Source: Punica granatum
Taxonomy: Eukaryota > Streptophyta > Magnoliopsida > Myrtales > Lythraceae
Direction of reading: 5' to 3'
Assembly (NCBI RefSeq): GCF_007655135.1
Contig: NC_045133.1
Coordinates: 5,866,376 to 5,930,375 of the forward strand
Length of the DNA: 64,000 nucleotides
The notes beneath the pieces were generated by a model. It was not told where the DNA came from. It saw only the letters and a list, made by a program, of their open reading frames with translations, and did not search any database. Shown in pieces: positions 58,188 through 64,000 of the stretch; the first letter of the stretch is position 1, and every line of letters begins with the position of its first letter. A program made the position numbers and the translations under genes.

Positions 58188-59155
58188 AATAGTTAAGAAC
58201 GTATTGTATATTGGAGATAGCACACGGTAAACCAGTTCGCGGAGATTACCATGTTCCATGCTTATAGATTTGTGCATGTACCTTTGTTTCAAGTGCCTTC
58301 TTTTTTCTTTTTCTTTTTTCAAGTGCTTTATCAACTGAAGTCGGCTACATTGCAATACGTGAGCATGTCTTGTTCAATTTTGTAATATAGTCTGGAAGTT
58401 TTGTGTCCAATTACAATATCGTGGGTTCGAATGGCAACGCATCGAGATTGTCTGCTAATACACGACTGATGGGACCGTACTGTCCATAAAGAACTTGTGG
58501 GGCTAATTTCGAAACCCCTTTTGGTTTTTGAGATGATCGGTCCGAATATTATAGGCCATTACTTTTTTTTTCCTCAAATATTATATGCCATTACTTGCTT
58601 TAAATACATTACCTTTGAATATGTATAGTTCGTGTATCTTTTCAAATTATACAAAAAAATCGTCAAAGCAGTCACCGTCGAATGTTGTTTCTGCCAGCCA
58701 GAAGCTTTTCAATAATCGGCATTGAGCTGACCATATACAGTTGACTATGCTAGTTCCTCGAAAAATAAGATAGTTCGACGATTGTACTTGTCCGTTTATG
58801 CCATAAGAAGTTTATTTGGAAACACTGCCATGCTCAATATTGACTAAGTATACATTTCGACATGAGATGTTGATGCTTTTCAAGATCAACATAACATATG
58901 TCATTTGGAGCACTCTACTATTTAAGATTTTCTTTTAGAAAAGGAAATTTTTATCTTTCTTCATTTACCGTTTCATAGTAGTGCAAACCTGCGAAGTATT
59001 ACTTAGAAATTTCTGTATCTAATGCCACGTTTAATTTAATTTGGTGAACAACATCAAAGGGAGGTAATGTCATGCCACTGCTTTACGGATTCATGTTACC
59101 ATTACTACATGACCGATAAGGTTCAATGGCCCACGAGGAACTAGATCAGTATCTG
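58085..59155. repeat. Right arm of the inverted repeat
   Basis: Reverse complement of 55928-57009 (GTGGACATGACCGAAGGTCC at its start; GGAACTAGATCAGTATCTG at its end). It ends at the first bases of the gypsy LTR, so the gypsy element sits at the arm's outer edge. Indels between the arms are few. Confidence 0.88.
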
Positions 59156-59647
59156 ATGGAGAAAACGAGAAGACCATATGATGGTTCTAGAATATAATTA
59201 AAGGCTGTTAGATTGAAACCGAAGAGTCATTTCATGCTTAGTTTTCTGAGTTGTTTCTGCACTAAATATGGTCAAATAAGATGTCATTGGAAAGCCCTAG
59301 AAGTCTAGTTTCCAATGAATCAAACTGTTCGTAATTTGGAATTGTCTAGGAAAAGTTATTGTCATTTTCGTGAGTTGTGTCCAGAAAAATCTGAGAAGAT
59401 AGAATTAGAGTTAATGGAGTGTCTTGGGAAGCTAAAAAGTCCTTGTGTCCTTGTTTCTATAAATAGGATGATCGTGTAAAGATATGGGCAAGTCATCTTT
59501 GAAGTAATCAATTTATATTCTAGAGTAACTCATTCTTTGAGTTGTTCTTCTCTGACTTCGAATAACTTAGGTGGATTCCTAAGTTCTTCGGGTCGTTCGC
59601 TCATTGTTTTGGGGGCTTAATCCTCTCTTATCTCCTTACCGCCATCA
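59154..59647 (+). repeat. 5' LTR of the gypsy element (494 bp)
   Basis: Ends defined by the TGATGG/CCATCA inverted pair, by the primer site three bases downstream and by the reappearance of TGATGGAG at 63993. Confidence 0.88.
59457..59465 (+). promoter_or_regulatory. LTR TATA box (gypsy)
   Basis: CTATAAATA lies ~185 bp before the LTR end. Confidence 0.6.
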
Positions 59648-59650
59648 GAT

Positions 59651-59664
59651 TGGTATCAGAGCCA
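59651..59664 (+). promoter_or_regulatory. Primer-binding site, initiator Met tRNA type (gypsy)
   Basis: TGGTATCAGAGCCA, three bases after the LTR. Confidence 0.9.
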
Positions 59665-59675
59665 CGGTTCTTTCC

Positions 59676-62600
59676 ATGACGAACCGTCGACGTAGAGTAC
59701 CTGACGTCAACGTGGCTCTCAGGGAGCGTGACCTTCGTGATGTCGAGATGGATGAGCTGAGGAGGCAAGTGTAACAACTCCAACAGCAACTTGAGCGTCT
59801 CCAAGCTAGAAACCGTGACGAGACACGTCATGGTTTGGATGTTGGCGAGGTTGGGGAGGTTAACCCTTTCCATGACAAATATTCTGATTCGTCCACCGAA
59901 AGGGCTTCTTCTCGACTTGGCCGGAGGAATCGTTTTGAGGATTATGGCGTCAAAGTCGACATTCCCGACTTTGAAGGTCAAATGCACCCAGAATATTTCA
60001 TTGATTGGTTGGCTACCGTTGAACGAGTCTTCGACTTCAAGAACATTTTCGAAGAAAAGAAGGTGAAGTTAGTCGCCATCAAATTGAAAAAACATGCTTC
60101 AATTTGGTGGGAGAACTTGAAGAGGCGTCGAGAACGTGAAGGAAAACGGAGGATTGTGACGTGGAAAAAGATGAAACCGGAGCTCAAGAAGAAATTTCTT
60201 CCCGTAAGCTACAAGCAAGATATTTTCTCTCGGCTCTACAACTTCAAGCAAGAGGAGTTGACCGTAGAGGAATACACCGCGGAGTTTGAGCATCTCATGA
60301 TGAAGTGCGATCTCGTGAAGCCCGAGGAACAAACCATTGCTCGGTACCTTGGCGGTCTTCGATCCGAGATTCGTAACGTGGTCCAATTGCAACCTTATTG
60401 GACTTTCGAGGATGTTTGCAAGCTGGCCGTTCGTGTGGAGAAGCAATCTAAGGAGAAGAGTACTCATAAGACCTTGGGAAGAGACAGGGTCTCTAACTGG
60501 GGGAGTGCTCCGACTCCGAAGTCATCATCGACTGGTAAGGCTTCTTCTTCCAAGGCTATACCCGCACAAGGTGGCACTTCTCGCAACACTTCAAGCACGA
60601 TATCAAAACAATGCTTTAAGTGTCGAGGATTTGGTCACATCGCTTCCGAGTGCCCGAATCAGAAGATCATTTCCTTAGTGGAGGAAGCTAATGATGAGCC
60701 GGTGTACGACACTTACGACGACGAGGAGAATGAGGTTGAGCAAGAAGAGGTCACTTATGGTGATCAAGGGAAGGCTCTCGTCGTTCAACGCATCTTGAAG
60801 TCCGCACATGTTGAGGATGATAAGTGGTTGCAGCATAACATCTTCCACACCCAATGCACTTCCCATGGCAAAGTGTGCACGGTCATTATCGATAGTGGGA
60901 GTTGTGAGAATGTCATTTCCACTACCATGGTGGAAAAGTTGCACCTCAAGGTGGAGCCTCATCCGGATCCGTACAAGCTCTCTTGGCTCAAGAAAGATAA
61001 CGACGTTCATGTCAATAAACGTTGCTTGGTGCAATTCTCTATTGGCACGCATTATAAGGATGAGATTATGTGCGATGTGGTTCCCATGAATGCGTGTCAT
61101 TTACTTCTTGGACAGCCGTGGTTATATGATCGAAGGGTGATTTATGATGGCTTTAAGAACACCTACTCCTTTGTTAAGGAAGGTGTCAAGATTATTCTAG
61201 CACCTTGTAGAATGGAGGACAAGTCTAAGGCCGTCACAGGAGAAGGAAGTTCTTATCTTTCCAAATCTCAATTTCTCCAAGTCTTGGATCGTTCTTCGAA
61301 GGCTTCTGCACTCATGCTCTTGGAGGAGAATGAAGAACTAGGGGATATTCCACCCGTAGTGAAGTCTTTGCTTGAAAAATTTCGAAATGTGGTGCCCGAT
61401 GAGATTCCGTCGGGACTTCCTCCCATGCGGGATATCCAACATCATATTGATTTGGTGCCCGGGGCTGCTATCCCAAGTAAGGCAGCATATCGAATGAGTC
61501 CAAAGGAACATGAGGAGCTTTAACGCCAAGTCGACGAACTTTTGCATAAGGGGTTGATTCGGGAAAGTTTGAGCTTTTGTGCGGTTCTCGCTCTTCTCGT
61601 GCCAAAGAAGGATGGATCTTGAAGGATGTGCATTGATAGTCAGGCTGTGAATAAGATCACCATCAAGTATCGCTTTCCAATGCCGCGACTTGATGATTTG
61701 CTTGATCAACTTCATGGAGCTTCGGTCTTTTCCAAAATCGACCTTAGGAGCGGATATCATCAAATTCGAATGCGTCCCGGAGACGAGTGGAAGACGGCAT
61801 TCAAGACGAGAGATGGTCTCTACGAGTGGCTAGTTATGCCATTTGGCCTCTCTAATGCCCCGAGTACTTTCATGCGCCTCATGAACCATGTGTTGAAAGC
61901 TTTCATCAGCAAGTTCTTGGTCGTCTACTTTGACGATATTTTGATCTATAGTACCAGCGTGGAGGAGCACTTGGAGCATCTTCAAGAGCTCTTTAAGGTG
62001 CTTCGAGAGCAACGCCTATATGCCAACCACAAGAAGTGTCACTTCCTCACAAATAGTGTCAATTTCTTGGGTTATATTGTCTCTCAAGAAGGAATTCGCA
62101 TGGATCCAAGTAAAGTGGAGGCGATCGTAAATTGGCCGACTCCAAGATCTCTCCAAGAGGTCCGGAGTTTTCATGGGTTAGCTTCTTTCTATCGGAGGTT
62201 CATTGCCAGGTTTATCACTATTGTTGCTCCTATCACTGAGTGCTTGAAAGGAGGTGTATTCAAGTGGGATGAGGCGGCCCAAAAGAGTTTCGAGCTAATA
62301 AAGAAAAAGATGACGGATGCACCACTTCTTGCCTTGCCTGACTTTGGGAAAGTCTTCGAGGTATGTTGCGATGCTTCGAATGTGGGAATTGGAGCCGTTC
62401 TTTCTCAAGAAGGCAAACCACTTGCTTTCTTTAGTGAGAAGTTGAATGGACTGAGGAGGAATTATTCGACGTACGACAAGGAATTTTATGCCATTGTTCG
62501 AGCTTTGGCCAATTGGAGGCATTATCTTATTTCGAAGGAATTTGTGCTCTTCTCGGACCATGAGGCGTTGAAGTACATTAATGGCCAGCATAAGCTCAAC

Positions 62601-63995
62601 AATCGCCATGCCAAGTGGGTGGAGTTCCTACAAGCCTACACGTTCGTGATCATGCATAAGAGCGGCACTCAAAACCAAGTCGCTGATGCTTTGAGTCGGA
62701 GGTGTGGATTGCTTTCATCTATGCAAGTAAAAGTGTTGGGGTTCGAGATCATCAAGGAGCTTTATGAGGAGGATGTTGATTTCTCCAAGACATGGCGTGA
62801 ATGTTCCAAAGGCCCTTGGAAGGACTTTCTCGTACATGATGGCTATCTTTTCAAGTCCAATAAGTTGTGCATTCCTCAATGTTCTTTGAGGGAGGCCATC
62901 ATCAAAGAAGCTCATGAGGGAGGACTTGGAGGTCACTTTGGGCGAGATAAAACGCTTACTCTTATTGATGCGCAATTCTATTGGCCGAATATGAACCGAG
63001 ACGTATCGAGACATGTGGAGCGCTGCAAAACATGTCACATTGCTAAGGTTCATTATCAAAATACGGGCCTTTACACTCCACTTCCGATCCCCAATGCACC
63101 TTGGGAAGATGTGAGCATCGATTTCGTGGTGGGATTACCAAGGACACAAAGGAGCAAAGACTCGGTCATGGTGGTGGTGGATCGATTCTCTAAGATGGCG
63201 CACTTCGTTTCGTGCCTTAAGACCTTAGATGCTTCTCATGTTGCGAAACTTTACTTCAGAGAGATTGTCAAGCTTCATGGCATTCCGAGGACCATCACTT
63301 CCGATCGTGATACGAAGTTTATGAGTCACTTTTGGCGTACGCTTTAGAGAAAGCTTGGAACTACTCTTCAATTTAGTTCCTCCCATCATCCTTAAACCAA
63401 TGGCCAAACGGAGGTGGTTAATTGAAGTTTGGGAAGCTTGCTAAGGTCCTTGGTGAAAGGAAATATTCGTCAATGGGACATGGTGCTGCCTCAAGTGGAG
63501 TTTGCTTATAACCGGTCTCAAAGCAAGTCTACCGGTAAGAGCCCATTCGAGGTTGTTTATGAATCTAATCCTATTGGTCCATTGGATTTGGTCCCTCTTC
63601 CAATTAATCACTCTTTCAGTAGTGATGCTGAAGAAAGAGTGAAGCAAATTCGGATTATGCATGAAGAGGTTCGCAAGAAGATCATCCAGCAAAATGAGAA
63701 GTACAAGGAGTAAGCCGACAAGTTTAGGAAGCCGGCAACTTTCAAGGAAGGAGACTTGGTATGGATTCATCTTCGCAAAGAGCGGTTTCCCCAAGGTCGC
63801 TTTGGTAAGCTCAAGCCTAGAGCTAATGGACCTTTTCGCATTTTGAAGAGAGTGGGTGAAAACGCATATAAGGTTGAGCTACCAGGAGACTATGGAGTTT
63901 TTACGACTTTCAATGTCTTTGACCTATTGCCCTATGTTGGAGAAGAACGAAGGGTCCGACTTGGGGACAAGTCTCTTCCAACCGGGGGAGAATGA
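59676..63995 (+). pseudogene. Ty3/gypsy gag-pol with seven in-frame stops, no frameshift
   Basis: One frame runs from ATG 59676 to the TGA at 63993-63995, which overlaps the 3' LTR start. Order: gag (IDWLATVERVF, the retrotransposon-gag fold), zinc knuckle CFKCRGFGHIASEC (~60610), protease with IDSGS (~60890), RT with YFDDIL (~61930), RNase H with [10 protein letters not shown] (~62370) and SDHEALKYI (~62557), integrase with the H-H-C-C zinc site ([15 protein letters not shown]), catalytic SIDF, SDRDTKF and TNGQTEV regions, and a C-terminal GPFRILKRVG domain. Stops: TAA 59772, TAA 61521, TGA 61620, TAG 63345, TAA 63393, TGA 63423, TAA 63711. Each is one transition away from a Gln, Arg or Trp codon. 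It cannot make a full polyprotein, yet no indel has shifted the frame. Confidence 0.92.
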
Positions 63996-64000
63996 TGGAG
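63993..64000 (+). repeat. Start of the gypsy 3' LTR, cut by the window end
   Basis: TGATGGAG is identical to the first eight bases at 59154 and directly follows the polypurine tract. Confidence 0.8.

Larger units (their letters stand above)
59154..64000 (+). mobile_element. Ty3/gypsy retrotransposon (chromovirus-like), extends beyond the window
   Basis: The 5' LTR 59154-59647 starts TGATGG and ends CCATCA. Next come a primer site at 59651, a gag-pol frame 59676-63995, purine-rich ACCGGGGGAGAA at 63981-63992, and at 63993 TGATGGAG, the first eight bases of the 3' LTR. Polymerase order is protease, RT, RNase H, integrase, which defines Ty3/gypsy. The gag type and the integrase C-terminus (GPFRILKRVGENAYKVELPG) are those of chromoviruses of the CRM/Galadriel kind; no classical chromodomain is seen after it. 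The target duplication cannot be checked because the right end is outside. Confidence 0.93.

Overview
The window looks like repeat-rich nuclear DNA of a flowering plant, almost certainly a eudicot. It is AT-rich, with spliced genes and GT-AG introns, plant Ty1/copia and Ty3/gypsy retrotransposons primed by initiator-Met tRNA, a CASP-like (CASPL5) gene, CYP82-like P450 remnants, a ribosomal protein L13a remnant, and pieces of plastid and probably mitochondrial DNA inside nuclear sequence. I cannot name the species.

Layout. 1-13.1 kb is gene-poor: simple and tandem repeats, one PIF/Harbinger-type MITE (5835-6237) and a small secreted cysteine-rich peptide locus (10.54-12.07 kb) that resembles the plant ESF1/MEG peptide family. 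13.16-27.85 kb is a nested pair of Ty1/copia elements, each bracketed by its own 5-bp target-site duplication. The old outer element (13165-27842, ~0.38-kb LTRs, many stops and two frameshifts) was split in its leader by a very young inner element (14769-22967). The inner element has two 1765-bp LTRs that differ by one base as far as I can read, and one unbroken gag-pol ORF, so it is structurally complete. 27.85-29.3 kb holds a minus-strand copia deletion derivative. 30.36-31.35 kb is a Mutator-like element with ~330-bp inverted ends, followed by an intron-retaining RPL13a pseudogene.

33.5-34.7 kb carries the one host gene that reads as intact: a three-exon minus-strand CASPL5-type membrane protein of 159 residues. 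From 35 to 43 kb come a four-copy dispersed repeat, plastid fragments (rpoB, rRNA-operon spacer, rbcL, rpoC2) and a CYP82-like pseudogene. From 43.7 to 52.4 kb, sequence bounded by ~400-bp inverted ends starting CACTA contains several broken CASPL5 copies in alternating orientation plus an insertion of organellar DNA. This reads as a CACTA-like composite that gathered copies of a neighbouring gene. A further CASPL5 copy abuts its right end.

55.9-59.15 kb is a large inverted repeat: two ~1.07-kb arms carrying a P450 3' end flank a broken P450 gene copy. A transcript across it would fold into a long hairpin. A Ty3/gypsy element begins exactly at its right edge (59154) and runs off the window. 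Its polyprotein stays in one frame, broken by seven stop codons, all explicable as C-to-T or G-to-A changes.

The main theme is capture, duplication and inversion of host gene pieces (CASPL5, P450, L13a, cysteine-rich peptide promoter) and organelle DNA among transposons. The strongest candidates for new biology are the CASPL5-bearing CACTA-like composite, the P450 hairpin locus and the nearly pristine copia element.
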